A stretch of 64,000 nt of DNA, taken from assembly GCF_003326675.1 (NCBI RefSeq), contig NZ_JPWF01000017.1:1-64000 (forward strand), read 5' to 3'. The DNA is from Thalassospira profundimaris. GTDB taxonomy: Bacteria > Pseudomonadota > Alphaproteobacteria > Rhodospirillales > Thalassospiraceae. The notes under the pieces are model-generated. The model saw nothing but the letters and a program-made list of their open reading frames with translations. It did no database searches and was not told the DNA's origin. Positions 43,923 to 53,810 of this stretch are shown piece after piece. The position numbers were made by a program, and so were the translations under genes. Each line of letters begins with the position of its first letter. Within the stretch, counting starts at the first letter, position 1.

Positions 43923-45776
43923 ATGGAAATCCTTTCCTCTGCCTTCATTTATCTTGTTGCTGCGGTGATCACGGTTCCCGTGGCACAACGTCTGGGCCTT
44001 GGTTCGGTACTTGGATATCTGATTGCAGGGGTCATGATCGGGCCGGTGCTTGGCATTGTCGGGGCCGAGGCCGCTGACCTTCAACATTTCGCCGAATTCG
44101 GTGTTGTCATGATGTTGTTTCTGGTCGGTCTGGAACTGCGCCCGGCCATGCTTTGGTCGATGCGCGGACAATTGATCGGCCTTGGCGGGCTTCAGGTTCT
44201 GGCCACCACTGCGCTGATCGCCGCTGCCTGCATGGCGTTTGGTCTGGTCTGGCAACAGGCGATTGCCATCGGCATGATCCTGGCCCTGTCATCCACAGCC
44301 ATCGTCTTGCAAACACTGGGCGAAAAGGGATGGCTTGGCACCGTTGGCGGCAAAAGCGCCTTTGCCGTATTGCTGACCCAGGACGTCGCCGTAATCCCGA
44401 TGTTGGCGATCATGCCGCTTTTGGCAGTTTCATCGCTTGGCTCGGGCGTTGATCACGATCCGGAACATACCGGCATGTTGCTTGATATGGTGCCGGACTG
44501 GGCGCAGCCCGTCGTGATCATTGCCGCCATTGCATCGATCATTTTTGGCGGGCGTTACCTGATCCAGCCGATGTTCCGCTTTATTGCCAAGGCGCATTTG
44601 CGCGAAATCTTTACCGCCGCGGCCCTGTTACTTGTTGTTGGCACGGCATTGCTGATGAATGCAATTGGCCTCAGCCCGGCCCTTGGTACATTTCTGGCCG
44701 GTGTTGTCCTGTCCGATAGCGAATATCGCCACGAACTTGAAAGCGATATCGAACCGTTCAAGGGATTGTTGCTTGGCCTGTTTTTCCTGACAGTCGGGGC
44801 CGGTATTGATTTCAATCTGCTGTTTGATCAACCCGGCATCCTCATCGCCATTGCCGTTGGTATCATGGCGGCGAAATCAATTGTCCTGTTTGCGATTGCC
44901 ACCATCGTTCGGATGTGTGGTGCGGATCGAATGCTGTTTTCCCTTGGGCTTGCACAGGCTGGTGAATTCGCCTTTGTACTTTTTGGCATGGCCTATGGGG
45001 TTGGGGTTTTGCCCACCGAACTTGCCCAGAAAATGACGCTTGCGGTTGCGCTGACCATGTTCCTGACGCCGGTTGCCTTTATCGTATATGAACGTCTTCT
45101 GGCCCCGCGGCTTGTAAAAACCCATAGCCGCGAAGCTGACGAAATCGAAAAGCCCGGCGATATCATTGTTGCGGGCATCGGGCGGTTTGGGCAGATCATC
45201 ACCCGTCTTTTGGGGACCAATGGCTATAACGTCGTGGTTCTTGACCACGATCCGGAACTGATTGAACGGCTTGGGCGCGTCGGCTTTCGAGCCTATTTCG
45301 GGGATGCAACACGCCCCGATATCCTGCATTCAACCGGGATCGAAAATGCCAAGCTGTTTGTGGCAGCCATTGACGGCCGCGACAAACTGACCGAACTGGT
45401 GACACATGTCGCCAAACATTATCCAAATGTTCGCATTCTTGCCCGTGCACTTGATCGCCATCACGTCTATGAGCTTGAAAATGCCGGCGCCCATTGCGTC
45501 GAACGCGAGACGTTTGAAAGTGCGCTTAATCTCGGACGGGACGCGCTTGTTGAACTGGGTCTGTCGACGGCGCGTGCGGATCGCAAGAAATCAGCCTTCC
45601 GCAAGCATGACTTTGAAACGCTTGAAAAATTGCGTACCCGCTGGAACGAAAACGGCGTTGATAAAAGCTATATCGACACTTTGCGCGCCCAGAATGAAAC
45701 CCTGTTTGAAATCATGCGCGATGAACGCGGTGAACCCGAAGAGACAGAGAACACTCTCCCCGCCGAGAAAACCTGA
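43923..45776 (+). CDS. Kef-type potassium/proton antiporter (CPA2) with RCK domain
   Basis: This 617-residue membrane protein has about 12 transmembrane segments in the first 390 residues, followed by an RCK/TrkA-N Rossmann domain that starts DIIVAGIGRFGQIITRLLG near residue 414. Kef systems expel potassium when glutathione adducts form, acidifying the cytoplasm against electrophiles. There is no separate KefF/KefG gene beside it. The C-terminal tail is charged. Confidence 0.92.
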   Translation: MEILSSAFIYLVAAVITVPVAQRLGLGSVLGYLIAGVMIGPVLGIVGAEAADLQHFAEFGVVMMLFLVGLELRPAMLWSMRGQLIGLGGLQVLATTALIAAACMAFGLVWQQAIAIGMILALSSTAIVLQTLGEKGWLGTVGGKSAFAVLLTQDVAVIPMLAIMPLLAVSSLGSGVDHDPEHTGMLLDMVPDWAQPVVIIAAIASIIFGGRYLIQPMFRFIAKAHLREIFTAAALLLVVGTALLMNAIGLSPALGTFLAGVVLSDSEYRHELESDIEPFKGLLLGLFFLTVGAGIDFNLLFDQPGILIAIAVGIMAAKSIVLFAIATIVRMCGADRMLFSLGLAQAGEFAFVLFGMAYGVGVLPTELAQKMTLAVALTMFLTPVAFIVYERLLAPRLVKTHSREADEIEKPGDIIVAGIGRFGQIITRLLGTNGYNVVVLDHDPELIERLGRVGFRAYFGDATRPDILHSTGIENAKLFVAAIDGRDKLTELVTHVAKHYPNVRILARALDRHHVYELENAGAHCVERETFESALNLGRDALVELGLSTARADRKKSAFRKHDFETLEKLRTRWNENGVDKSYIDTLRAQNETLFEIMRDERGEPEETENTLPAEKT

Positions 45777-45791
45777 TACCGCAAAGACAAA

Positions 45792-45821
45792 CAGGAACCG
45801 CACACTGCCATGCGGTTCCTG
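45792..45821 (-). terminator. Terminator after the acid phosphatase gene
   Basis: CAGGAACCGCA and TGCGGTTCCTG form an 11-bp stem; on the minus strand TTTGTCTTT follows. It lies between the convergent Kef and phosphatase genes. Confidence 0.8.
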
Positions 45822-45854
45822 CCTTCTGATCAGGCACTAAATGCCCGCATGTCT

Positions 45855-46643
45855 TTACATGCCAAGACCAAGGCCCTTGCGGACTTCGGCTTTGGCTTCG
45901 TTGAAATCGGCGATGAAAGCCGGATTATCGCGCACCATGACGGCGCAGATCGCGCCCAGCAAACGTCCGGCTTCAATGTCACTGGGGAAGTGAACCCCGC
46001 CAATCACCCGGTTATAGGCAAGGTCCCAACCGCGCTGCATGATTTCATCGCGCCGTTCTGGGATCATGTCGGCTAAAACAATGGCGGTGAAATGCGAGAA
46101 TGCCGAATGACCGCTTGGATATGATCCATAGTTTTTAAATTCGGAAACTGCCGACACCTTCTCGCTGACCGTGCCCGGACGCGCACGATCCCATTTCTCC
46201 TTGCCCTGCTTGTTCAGGTTGCTTTCGGTCTTATAGACCTGGTGAAAGAACTGCTTAGCAATCGGGAAGTTCTCGGCCTTCCAATCCGCACCAAGCACAT
46301 CGTCCCAGTTAAAGACGCTTTGTTCGGAATCACGGATTGCCTGCTGTTCGAGTTCCGGTGTTCGGCGTTCCTGCCATTTCAGGACGATATCAAGATCGTC
46401 CTCGGCAAATGTGCCTTTGGGTGGCGGTGCCAGATACAGGGTCGAGTCAAACTTCGCCGGATCAATATAGACTTTGACGTCTTTGACGATCACAGCCCCA
46501 TCCATCACATCAGATGCATGCGATGACAATGGCGCACTGAATACCAGTGCGGCAACAACGACCCCGAGCATTTTGGCCTTCGCGAAATGATTGCGCGATG
46601 CGTAGCCCAGATGATGCAGATTTTGTTGTTTTGTTTCTTGCAT
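45855..46643 (-). CDS. Class A nonspecific acid phosphatase, PAP2 superfamily
   Basis: This 262-residue periplasmic phosphatase contains the three PAP2 active-site motifs: KWDRARPG near 150 (K-x6-R-P), SYPSGHSAFS near 178 (P-S-G-H) and NRVIGGVHFPSDIEAGR near 215 (S-R-x5-H-x3-D variant with N). It releases phosphate from organic esters. A long N-terminal stretch before the hydrophobic signal segment (about 25-42) suggests the true start may be the internal methionine at residue 25. Confidence 0.9.
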   Translation of the reverse strand: MQETKQQNLHHLGYASRNHFAKAKMLGVVVAALVFSAPLSSHASDVMDGAVIVKDVKVYIDPAKFDSTLYLAPPPKGTFAEDDLDIVLKWQERRTPELEQQAIRDSEQSVFNWDDVLGADWKAENFPIAKQFFHQVYKTESNLNKQGKEKWDRARPGTVSEKVSAVSEFKNYGSYPSGHSAFSHFTAIVLADMIPERRDEIMQRGWDLAYNRVIGGVHFPSDIEAGRLLGAICAVMVRDNPAFIADFNEAKAEVRKGLGLGM

Positions 46644-46925
46644 TGTTCCCTCCTTGAACGTTTGCCGAATTGCTCGGCGTCAAGGGAATAGCAATCACAA
46701 TGCCAAGGCGGATTTTATCAGGAAAACAAGTTAATCGATTGATTTAAATATCCTTTTTCTATCCACCACCTCCCATTATCCGACAATCATATGGGACAAA
46801 TTCAACCCAAAAGAACAACTGCATGCGTCAAATATGACTCATATTACAGACGCTTTGGCGTCCCCTATCTGAACCGGACATCAAATCTTTGCGTAAGGGA
46901 AAAGAGAACCATCACAAGGTCTGTC

Positions 46926-47666
46926 ATGTCCGATACATCCCCAGTTTCTCTGCAAAGCTTTGCCCGAAATGATATTGCCATTGCGATTGGCGCGACCGGG
47001 GGCATTGGCCGCGCCTTTGTGGAGCTGCTTCATGCAAGCAGCCACTTTGCCAAGGTTCTGGAATATGCCCGCGCCACGGACCCGTGCCTTGATCTTACAC
47101 ATCCGCACAGCATCGCAGCCTGTGCCGAAGACGCCAAAAGTCACGCGCGCGATCTGGGCTGCAACATTTCCCTGATCATTGATGCTACCGGCTATCTGCA
47201 TGACGAGCAGTTCCAACCCGAAAAATCATTGCGTCAGATTGATGCCGATTACATGGCCAAGCAGTTTCAGATCAACGCGATTGGCCCGGCATTGCTGATG
47301 AAGCATTTTTGCCCGCTTTTACCACGGCAAGGCAAATCGGTGTTTGCCACCTTGTCGGCCAAAGTTGGCAGTATTGGCGATAATCGCATGGGCGGCTGGT
47401 ATGGGTATCGCGCCGCCAAGGCCGCCTTGAATCAACTGGTCAAATGCACGGCAATTGAACTGGCGCGCAGCAAACGGGAAGCCCTTTGCATCGCCCTGCA
47501 TCCGGGCACCGTTGATACCGAACTTTCGGGACCATTTGCGAAATCGGGATTGAATGTGCAACGCCCGGCGCAAGCCACAGCCAATATGCTTGCAGTGATT
47601 GACGGACTAACCGCCGAAAATTCCGGCGGCTTCTTTGCCTATAACGGACAGGAACTGCCTTGGTAA
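46926..47666 (+). CDS. Short-chain dehydrogenase/reductase
   Basis: This 246-residue SDR has the NAD(P)-binding IGATGGIGRAFVELL near residues 18-32 and the catalytic Y-x3-K in WYGYRAAKAALNQL near 160, preceded by a serine in LSAKVGS. The substrate is not evident. The ATG at 46926 is used rather than the longer frame. It faces the convergent nudK gene with only 6 bp between stops. Confidence 0.85.
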   Translation: MSDTSPVSLQSFARNDIAIAIGATGGIGRAFVELLHASSHFAKVLEYARATDPCLDLTHPHSIAACAEDAKSHARDLGCNISLIIDATGYLHDEQFQPEKSLRQIDADYMAKQFQINAIGPALLMKHFCPLLPRQGKSVFATLSAKVGSIGDNRMGGWYGYRAAKAALNQLVKCTAIELARSKREALCIALHPGTVDTELSGPFAKSGLNVQRPAQATANMLAVIDGLTAENSGGFFAYNGQELPW

Positions 47667-47672
47667 TCCTGC

Positions 47673-48293
47673 CTAGTCAAAAAGACCGGTCAAAAGGCCG
47701 TGCTGAAGCAGGATGACCGTTTTGGCATCGCGGATACGTCCGTCGGCAATCATCGGCAGGATTTCGTCAAATGCGATTTCCAGAACGTGGATATCCTCGC
47801 CTTCTTCGTGCAGACCGCCACCATCGCCTTCACGGTGATCATTGGTGACCTCGGCAACGAACAGATGCAAACGTTCGGTTACTGAACCCGGGCTCATAAA
47901 CAGGTCAAAGACCTTTTGCGGCTTGCCAATCAGATAGCCGGTTTCTTCTTCGACTTCGGCCACCACCGCAGCAACCGGATCACGATCATCCAGCAACCCG
48001 GCGGGCACTTCGATCAACATGCCGTCCTCATTGCCATTCACAAAGCTTGGCAAACGGAACTGCCGGGTCAGGATCACGGTCCGGTTGGCGCGGTTATACA
48101 GCAATATTCCCGCACCATTGCCACGTTCATAGGCTTCGCGTGTCTGATGCTGCCATGTTCCGTCGGATCGTTTCAGATCAAACCCGACCCGATAAAGGTG
48201 ATACCAGTTATCCGACAGACAAGTGATTTCATCGACCTTTACATGTTCCTGATCGGGGATGGACCAGCCTTTGGGAAGATCGCGGTCAGACAT
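47673..48293 (-). CDS. nudK: Nudix hydrolase, NudK-like (GDP-mannose pyrophosphatase)
   Basis: This 206-residue Nudix protein has the box GLLDDRDPVAAVVAEVEEETGY split across residues 98-119, with E-E-E-T-G metal ligands, and the NudK-specific MSPGSVTERLHLFVAEV. NudK hydrolyses GDP-mannose to GMP and mannose 1-phosphate. The first box glutamate is replaced by aspartate, as is tolerated in relatives. It lies 22 bp after an alpha/beta hydrolase gene. Confidence 0.88.
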   Translation of the reverse strand: MSDRDLPKGWSIPDQEHVKVDEITCLSDNWYHLYRVGFDLKRSDGTWQHQTREAYERGNGAGILLYNRANRTVILTRQFRLPSFVNGNEDGMLIEVPAGLLDDRDPVAAVVAEVEEETGYLIGKPQKVFDLFMSPGSVTERLHLFVAEVTNDHREGDGGGLHEEGEDIHVLEIAFDEILPMIADGRIRDAKTVILLQHGLLTGLFD

Positions 48294-48315
48294 GGGTGGC
48301 TCCGGGAAAGGTGAT

Positions 48316-49104
48316 TTATCGTTTCAGGAAGGCCGAAAGGGTCAGCAAAACCGCATCGGGTTTTTCGGCATGGACCCAATGCCCTGCCCCCTTGATGCTG
48401 GTAAAGGCCGCCTTGGGAAACAGTGATTTGATATGGGGGCGGTCTTTGGGGTCGACATAATGCGAATTCGCCCCGGCAATGAACAGAACATCACCGTCAT
48501 ACTGCCCGGAAACATCATCTTGCGGCCAGCCGGTAATATCGTCCAAATGTTCTGCCATCGCATCGATATTGACCTGCCAGAACATTTTGCCCGTGTCCTT
48601 GTCGGTCGCGACGTTCTGGGCCAGAAACTGGCGAATGCCTTTTTCAGAAACGCCCGAAGACATGGCATCTTCGACTTCGGCGCGGCGTGTCACGACGTCG
48701 AAATCAACGCTGCGCATCGCGGTGATGTAACCGGTATAGTCGTGTTCATAGCTAACGGGCGCGATATCAACGATCACCAGATCGGCAATCAGCCCCGCAT
48801 CCTTGGAAAGCGACAACACCATGGATGCCTTGCCGCCCATCGAATGCCCGACAAGATGGACCGGTTTGTCGGAAACATCACGGATCAGCTCGGCCAGATC
48901 GGATGCCATCGCCTGATACGTCATTTCCATATCCCAGCCTGATCGCCCGTGGTTGCGCAAATCGGCGGTGACGACATGGTATTTTTCGGCCAAACGCCGT
49001 GCAATCGCGGTCCAGTTCCGGGCCTGACCAAACAGACCATGAACGATCACAACCGTCCCATTGTCTTTATTTTCTTCACCAAAGGCATAATGGGCGAGTT
49101 TCAT
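48316..49104 (-). CDS. Alpha/beta hydrolase, YbfF-like esterase
   Basis: This 262-residue hydrolase has the oxyanion HGLFGQARNW near residue 23, the nucleophile elbow GHSMGG near 92 and the catalytic histidine in GAGHWVHAEKPD near 239. It resembles acyl-CoA or short-chain esterases of the YbfF type. GGAG lies upstream of the ATG at 49104. It is probably co-transcribed with nudK. Confidence 0.9.
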   Translation of the reverse strand: MKLAHYAFGEENKDNGTVVIVHGLFGQARNWTAIARRLAEKYHVVTADLRNHGRSGWDMEMTYQAMASDLAELIRDVSDKPVHLVGHSMGGKASMVLSLSKDAGLIADLVIVDIAPVSYEHDYTGYITAMRSVDFDVVTRRAEVEDAMSSGVSEKGIRQFLAQNVATDKDTGKMFWQVNIDAMAEHLDDITGWPQDDVSGQYDGDVLFIAGANSHYVDPKDRPHIKSLFPKAAFTSIKGAGHWVHAEKPDAVLLTLSAFLKR

Positions 49105-49185
49105 GGGAACCAACTTCTCCGGAATTCTGGTGGGGTGTTCCCTATGTAATAACCGGGTGTTGCGCCAAGGTGAAGCACACATACA

Positions 49186-49222
49186 AAAACACCTCCGCCA
49201 GGGAGGATTGCGGAGGTGCTTT
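49186..49222 (-). terminator. Terminator after the 53-residue protein gene
   Basis: CACCTCCGC and GCGGAGGTG form a 9-bp stem flanked by A- and T-runs around an 11-nt loop. Confidence 0.85.
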
Positions 49223-49267
49223 TAAGATACCAGACGAACTGGCACCGGAATTTTTGTGGTGGCGAAA

Positions 49268-49429
49268 TTATGCGCCAGCCGGTACGCCGCCCTGGGGCTT
49301 GCGGTTTGCGCCGAACAGAGCGCCAACTTTGCGTACGATCGCCATAAACATGTTGCGCATTGCTGCGGCACGGAGATGTTCTGCTTCGCGCTGCAGGGCA
49401 ACCAGGTCATAATCACGATACATTTTCAT
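49268..49429 (-). CDS. 53-residue small basic protein, RSP_7527-like
   Basis: A 53-codon gene on the minus strand begins MKMYRDYDLVALQREAEHLR and contains AAAMRNMFMAIVRKVGALF, an amphipathic helical core resembling small RSP_7527-type proteins of Alphaproteobacteria. AAAGGAAA precedes the ATG and a terminator follows, so it is a complete monocistronic gene. Its function is unknown. Confidence 0.65.
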   Translation of the reverse strand: MKMYRDYDLVALQREAEHLRAAAMRNMFMAIVRKVGALFGANRKPQGGVPAGA

Positions 49430-49951
49430 GTCCGTTTCCTTTCAAAAGCATCCCGCGCCAATCGCGCTTGGGTTTTGCGTTGTATTCTCTGAAAACGGGT
49501 TTACGCCTGTTTGTGCATTCCCACGAGCAGAGATTCCTCACTCCACCCATGCACTTTGCGCATATCATGAAACATTCCTGCCACAATTTTCTCATGCATG
49601 ACGCGCATGATTGTCCCATGACAATTAACAGCCTTGATTTGCTTGATATTTTGCAGCGCCGCCCCCGAAATCGGCACTTCAGATTATTGTAAATTACCGA
49701 TTTCTGCCGTTCGCAGCCTGCCCCAAGCCGGGATAGCGCAGAAGAAACACCCGCTAAAAAGGCTTTGTCCGAGGTGTTTTTTCACCAAATGCGTCAAAAT
49801 CCGGTGATTTCTTTGCCGGAGTCCGACCAAACAATTTTGCATGGCTCCAACAAAAACAGAAAACGGCAATAACCCGATGGGAAATTGCCGTTTTACGATC
49901 TTTGATTTTGGACGGTTTTTGCAGGGAAGATTTTCCTCCCGGGCCGCGGTG
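49430..49951. other. Gap between the 53-residue gene and gabD
   Basis: No supported gene is seen. The stretch AAACACC (49745-49751) / GGTGTTT (49773-49779) followed by T-rich sequence is a weak terminator-like hairpin. A stronger one lies at 49860-49894. Confidence 0.5.
49860..49894 (-). terminator. Terminator after gabD
   Basis: AAAACGGCAAT and ATTGCCGTTTT form an 11-bp stem, 58 bp past the gabD stop. Confidence 0.8.
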
Positions 49952-51469
49952 CTAGCCAATCGCGTAATTGAGGTATTTGGGCTCCAGATATTCCTCAAAT
50001 CCCCAATGACCGCCTTCCCGACCCTGCCCGCTTTCCTTCACACCGCCAAATGGTGCGCCTTCGTGGCTGGTGGTCCCGTCATTAATGCCAACAACACCGG
50101 TTTCCAGACGATCTGCGATCCGCTGAATACGTCCGATATCGCGACTATATAAATAGGACGACAGGCCGGTACGCACCCGGTTGGCAAGTTCGATCACCTC
50201 GGCCTCGGTCGAGAACCGATAAATCGGGGCCACCGGGGCAAACAATTCCTCGTCAAAGCAATCGGCATCATGTGGCACATCGGTCATTACCAACGGGCGG
50301 ACAAAATGGCCTTCGCCCGGAAGTTCGGCGCCATAAACAAGTGTCGCACCTGCCTTGCGGGCATTTTCAACAAGACGTTCGACCTTTGCCACCGCCTGAC
50401 GATTGATCAATGGTCCTATTTCAGTGCCCGGCACAAAGCCGTTGCCGATGGTCTGGGCCTTGCTGGCGGCGATGAACTTTGAAACGAAGGCATCGTAAAC
50501 ACCATCCTGCACAAAGATGCGGTTGGCACATACACAGGTCTGACCGCTGTTGCGGAATTTTGAAATCATCGCCCCGGCAACGGCGGCATCAATATCGGCA
50601 TCATCCATGACAATGAAAGGTGCATTGCCGCCAAGTTCCAGCGACAGTTTTTTCATGGTCGGGGCACATTGCGCCATAAGCCGTTTGCCAACCTCGGTCG
50701 AGCCGGTAAAGGACAACATCCGAACCCGTTCATCCCCTGTCAGGGCCTCGGCAATCGGTTGCGGCAATCCGGTAACGACGTTAAAGACGCCCGCCGGGAA
50801 ACCCGCCTGTTCGGCAAGCTTGGCCGCGGCAAGGGCTGAAAGCGGCGTATCCTCGGCCGGTTTGACAATCACGGTGCACCCCGCGGCAAGGGCTGGTGCG
50901 CATTTGCGCACCACCATGGTCAACGGAAAGTTCCAGGGCGTAATTGCCGCAACAACACCCACCGGGTGCTTTTGCACAACAACACGACGGTCGCGCTGGG
51001 TTGCCGGCATGGTTTGGCCATAGGCGCGCTTGGCTTCTTCGCCATACCATTCGGCATAGGCAATTGCGCCGATCACCTCGCGCAAGGCCTGATCATAGGG
51101 TTTACCCTGTTCAAGGGTAATCAGTGCGGCAAGGTCTTCCTGATGGGCCTCAAGCAGATCACGCCAGCGGCGCAAGATTACCGCCCGTTCCTTGGCCAGT
51201 TTGCGCGACCATCCGGCAAAGGCATCATGGGCCGCATCAATCGCCCGTCTTGCTTCGGACGTGCGCATAAACGGCACTGCCCCGATCACATCACCACGTG
51301 CCGGGTCGATTACATCCAAGGTTTCCCGGCTGTCGGCATCCTGCCAGGCACCATTGATATAGGCGTGTTTAAGGTCCCATTCGCGGATCAGCGCGCGCGC
51401 ACGTGCGCGGCCTTCGCGGATCGCGGTTTCATTGGCGGTCGAAGCATCATGCGGGGCGGCGAACGACAT
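49952..51469 (-). CDS. gabD: Succinate-semialdehyde dehydrogenase
   Basis: This 505-residue aldehyde dehydrogenase has TPWNFPLTMVVRKCAPALAAG (here TPWNFPLTMVVRK, near 170) for cofactor binding, the general-base glutamate in LELGGNAPF near 270, and the catalytic cysteine in NSGQTCVCANR near 304. The CVCANR signature is typical of GabD, which oxidises succinate semialdehyde to succinate. AAAGGAACC lies before the ATG at 51469. Confidence 0.93.
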   Translation of the reverse strand: MSFAAPHDASTANETAIREGRARARALIREWDLKHAYINGAWQDADSRETLDVIDPARGDVIGAVPFMRTSEARRAIDAAHDAFAGWSRKLAKERAVILRRWRDLLEAHQEDLAALITLEQGKPYDQALREVIGAIAYAEWYGEEAKRAYGQTMPATQRDRRVVVQKHPVGVVAAITPWNFPLTMVVRKCAPALAAGCTVIVKPAEDTPLSALAAAKLAEQAGFPAGVFNVVTGLPQPIAEALTGDERVRMLSFTGSTEVGKRLMAQCAPTMKKLSLELGGNAPFIVMDDADIDAAVAGAMISKFRNSGQTCVCANRIFVQDGVYDAFVSKFIAASKAQTIGNGFVPGTEIGPLINRQAVAKVERLVENARKAGATLVYGAELPGEGHFVRPLVMTDVPHDADCFDEELFAPVAPIYRFSTEAEVIELANRVRTGLSSYLYSRDIGRIQRIADRLETGVVGINDGTTSHEGAPFGGVKESGQGREGGHWGFEEYLEPKYLNYAIG

Positions 51470-51663
51470 AGCTTGGTGGTTCCTTTGGCGCATAAGACGA
51501 AAAAATCTTTCTACTCACGCGCTTGTGATTCCGGTTTTTGGGGCGCAACTGGGACACTAAGCCCTGCGAAGGGTGTGAAGCAACAAGATGCTTCTTATAA
51601 AGGTAAGAAACAAACGCCATTTCGCGACCAGAGAGAGCCAGCAAACGATAACAGAGAGAAGCC

Positions 51664-52128
51664 ATGAAGCACCTTGTTACTGCCGGACTGTTCAGTGCGA
51701 TGATCGCAGCAAGTACCGTTATGCCGATCAACGCCAATGCTGACGAGATGATGGATAATAGTGCCGTACAAAACCGCCAGATGTTGATGGACGGGATCGG
51801 TGGCGCAATGGGAACGCTTGGTTGCTACCTTAAGGGGCAATGTGATCTTCCTGATCCGGTTTTGCGCAACCTTGCCAACGGCATTGCCTTTGCGGCGGCA
51901 AGTGGGCCGGCAGCGTTCGAACCCAAAACCATGGGCGCAACGGTGAAAACCACCGCAACCGAGAAAGTCTGGTCGGACTGGGATGATTTTTCGGGACGCT
52001 TCCCGGAACTCAAAGAAGCGGCCCTGGCAATGGCGGCCGCAGCCGGTGACAAATCGGCAATGGGTGCTGCAATGGGCAATCTTGGCAAAACCTGCAAAGG
52101 CTGCCACGACACCTATCGGTCCAAATAA
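51664..52128 (+). CDS. Cytochrome c' / c-556 family protein
   Basis: This 154-residue periplasmic four-helix cytochrome has a signal peptide cleaved near NANA-DE (residue 26). Its single heme site CKGCH is near the C-terminus (residues 145-149), as in class II cytochromes c. They bind NO or serve in electron transfer. It is divergent from gabD, with no redox partner adjacent. Confidence 0.92.
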   Translation: MKHLVTAGLFSAMIAASTVMPINANADEMMDNSAVQNRQMLMDGIGGAMGTLGCYLKGQCDLPDPVLRNLANGIAFAAASGPAAFEPKTMGATVKTTATEKVWSDWDDFSGRFPELKEAALAMAAAAGDKSAMGAAMGNLGKTCKGCHDTYRSK

Positions 52129-52161
52129 CAAGATCTGCCGCGCCCTTACCCCGGGGCGCGT

Positions 52162-52276
52162 CCCCCGGTCGGGTTTTCTTCCCCCCGGCTGCACGAACAG
52201 CAACCTGAAATACCGACCGGGGGTATATCCATTCAAAGAAAAAGCTGCGACAGAGTTTCTGCCGCAGCTTTTTTTA
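52162..52276 (+). terminator. Long inverted repeat plus terminator after cytochrome c'
   Basis: CCCCCGGTCGG (52162-52172) pairs with CCGACCGGGGG (52213-52223). Then AAAGCTGCG (52241-52249) pairs with CGCAGCTTT (52263-52271), followed by TTTTT. The last element is a good terminator and also faces convergent tctA. Confidence 0.85.
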
Positions 52277-52294
52277 TTCGGGTCTCATACCGGA

Positions 52295-53809
52295 TCAGGC
52301 AGCATCCTGTGCCTTTTTCCGCCGCGCTGAAAAACGTTTCCACAATGGCGGGAAGACGGTTGTCAGCACCAGCAAGGCAATCAGAACCATGCAGATCGGA
52401 CGTGTGAACAGAATATGTTCATTACGCACATCCAGCAGCAGCGACAGACGCAAGTTGCTTTCGATCAGCGGTCCAAGAATGACACCAAGTGCAACCGGTG
52501 CCAGCGGCAGGCCGGTTTTGCTCATGACGTATCCAAGCAACCCGAAACCGAACATCAGCCAGACATCAAAGATCGAGTTCTGAACGCAATAGGCCCCGAC
52601 AATACTCAGACACAGGATCAACCCGATCAGAAGCGGACGCGGAATGCGCAGTACCTGCGCAAACAGGTTGGTCGCAAACGATCCACCCAGCGGGATCAGG
52701 ATCAGCGATGTCAGGAACATCTGGATCATGAAGCCATAGATGATATCGGCACTGTTGCGGAACAGATCCGGGCCCGGCTGCAAGCCATGCACCAAAAGCC
52801 CGCCCATGATCACTGCCGCAACCGAACTGCCGGGAATACCCAACGTCACAGTCGGGATCAAAGCCGCGGCATTATCGGCATTATTGCCAAATTCGGATGC
52901 GGCCACACCTTCGGGATTGCCTTTGCCAAACGATTGCGGGTCCTTGGACATTTTCTTGGCGCGTTCATAGGCAAGGAACGAGACAAAACTGCCACTGGCA
53001 CCGGGCAGAAGTCCGACAAAGATGCCGTAAATATAGGCCCAGCTCCAAACCTTGAAGAAACGCGGAATTTCGCGCACGGTTTGCATGAAGGGCGCAAATT
53101 CAAGCTTCTGACCCGTCTTTGCCTTGCGGAAGGTTTCCTCGGCCATATCGATGCAAGGCGGAATGGCATAAAGACCAACCATCAGAACAACGATATCGAT
53201 ACCCGATTCAAGTTCAAGCGCGCCAAAGGTAAAGCGATCGGTTGACATGACCGGGTCAAGGCCGATCATCCCGACAAACAGGCCAAGCAAAGCTGCCAGC
53301 AATCCCTTGGGTAAATCATCACCCAGAAAGACTGACACAGCCGCCATGCCAAAGATACCAACCCAGAATACTTCGGGTGGACCAAAGGCAAGTGTCACAA
53401 GTGACAAGGGCGGTGCCAAAATCATCATTGCCACGGCACTCATCATCCCGCCAAAGGCCGATGACAGAAGTGCAATCTGTAACGCGTAACCGGCCTTGCC
53501 CTGTTGGGCCAGCGGATAGCCGTCAAAGGTGGTCACAATTGCCGCGGGTGTTCCGGGAATGCGCAACAGAATGGCCGGGATCGCCCCGCCATACATCGCA
53601 CCATTGTAAATACCGGCCATCATGCCAAGCGCGACAAGCGGGTCCATGGCAAAGGTCAGCGGCAACAGAACCGCGATGCTCATCGTCGCTGTCAGGCCCG
53701 GCAAAGAGCCGACAATAATACCGGCCAAAACCCCGCCAACCATCGCCAGAAGGTTGGGAAAGGTCATGACTGCCGGGATGGCATTCAATAAAGGAGTGAA
53801 AAGGTCCAT
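52295..53809 (-). CDS. tctA: Tripartite tricarboxylate transporter large permease, TctA (system 2)
   Basis: This 504-residue large TTT channel has GIIVGSLPGLTATMSIAVLLPL near residue 33 and FVGLLPGASGSFVSFLA near 264, the two TctA glycine-rich motifs. The start at 53809 abuts tctB; a longer frame enters tctB. It is the last gene of the aminotransferase-RraA-tctC-tctB-tctA operon and is a different system from the copy at 20298. Confidence 0.95.
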   Translation of the reverse strand: MDLFTPLLNAIPAVMTFPNLLAMVGGVLAGIIVGSLPGLTATMSIAVLLPLTFAMDPLVALGMMAGIYNGAMYGGAIPAILLRIPGTPAAIVTTFDGYPLAQQGKAGYALQIALLSSAFGGMMSAVAMMILAPPLSLVTLAFGPPEVFWVGIFGMAAVSVFLGDDLPKGLLAALLGLFVGMIGLDPVMSTDRFTFGALELESGIDIVVLMVGLYAIPPCIDMAEETFRKAKTGQKLEFAPFMQTVREIPRFFKVWSWAYIYGIFVGLLPGASGSFVSFLAYERAKKMSKDPQSFGKGNPEGVAASEFGNNADNAAALIPTVTLGIPGSSVAAVIMGGLLVHGLQPGPDLFRNSADIIYGFMIQMFLTSLILIPLGGSFATNLFAQVLRIPRPLLIGLILCLSIVGAYCVQNSIFDVWLMFGFGLLGYVMSKTGLPLAPVALGVILGPLIESNLRLSLLLDVRNEHILFTRPICMVLIALLVLTTVFPPLWKRFSARRKKAQDAA

Positions 53810-53810
53810 A

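Noticed and set aside
49567..49692. 41-codon frame on the plus strand between the 53-residue gene and gabD
   Set aside because: No ribosome-binding site, many histidines and arginines, and no family character.
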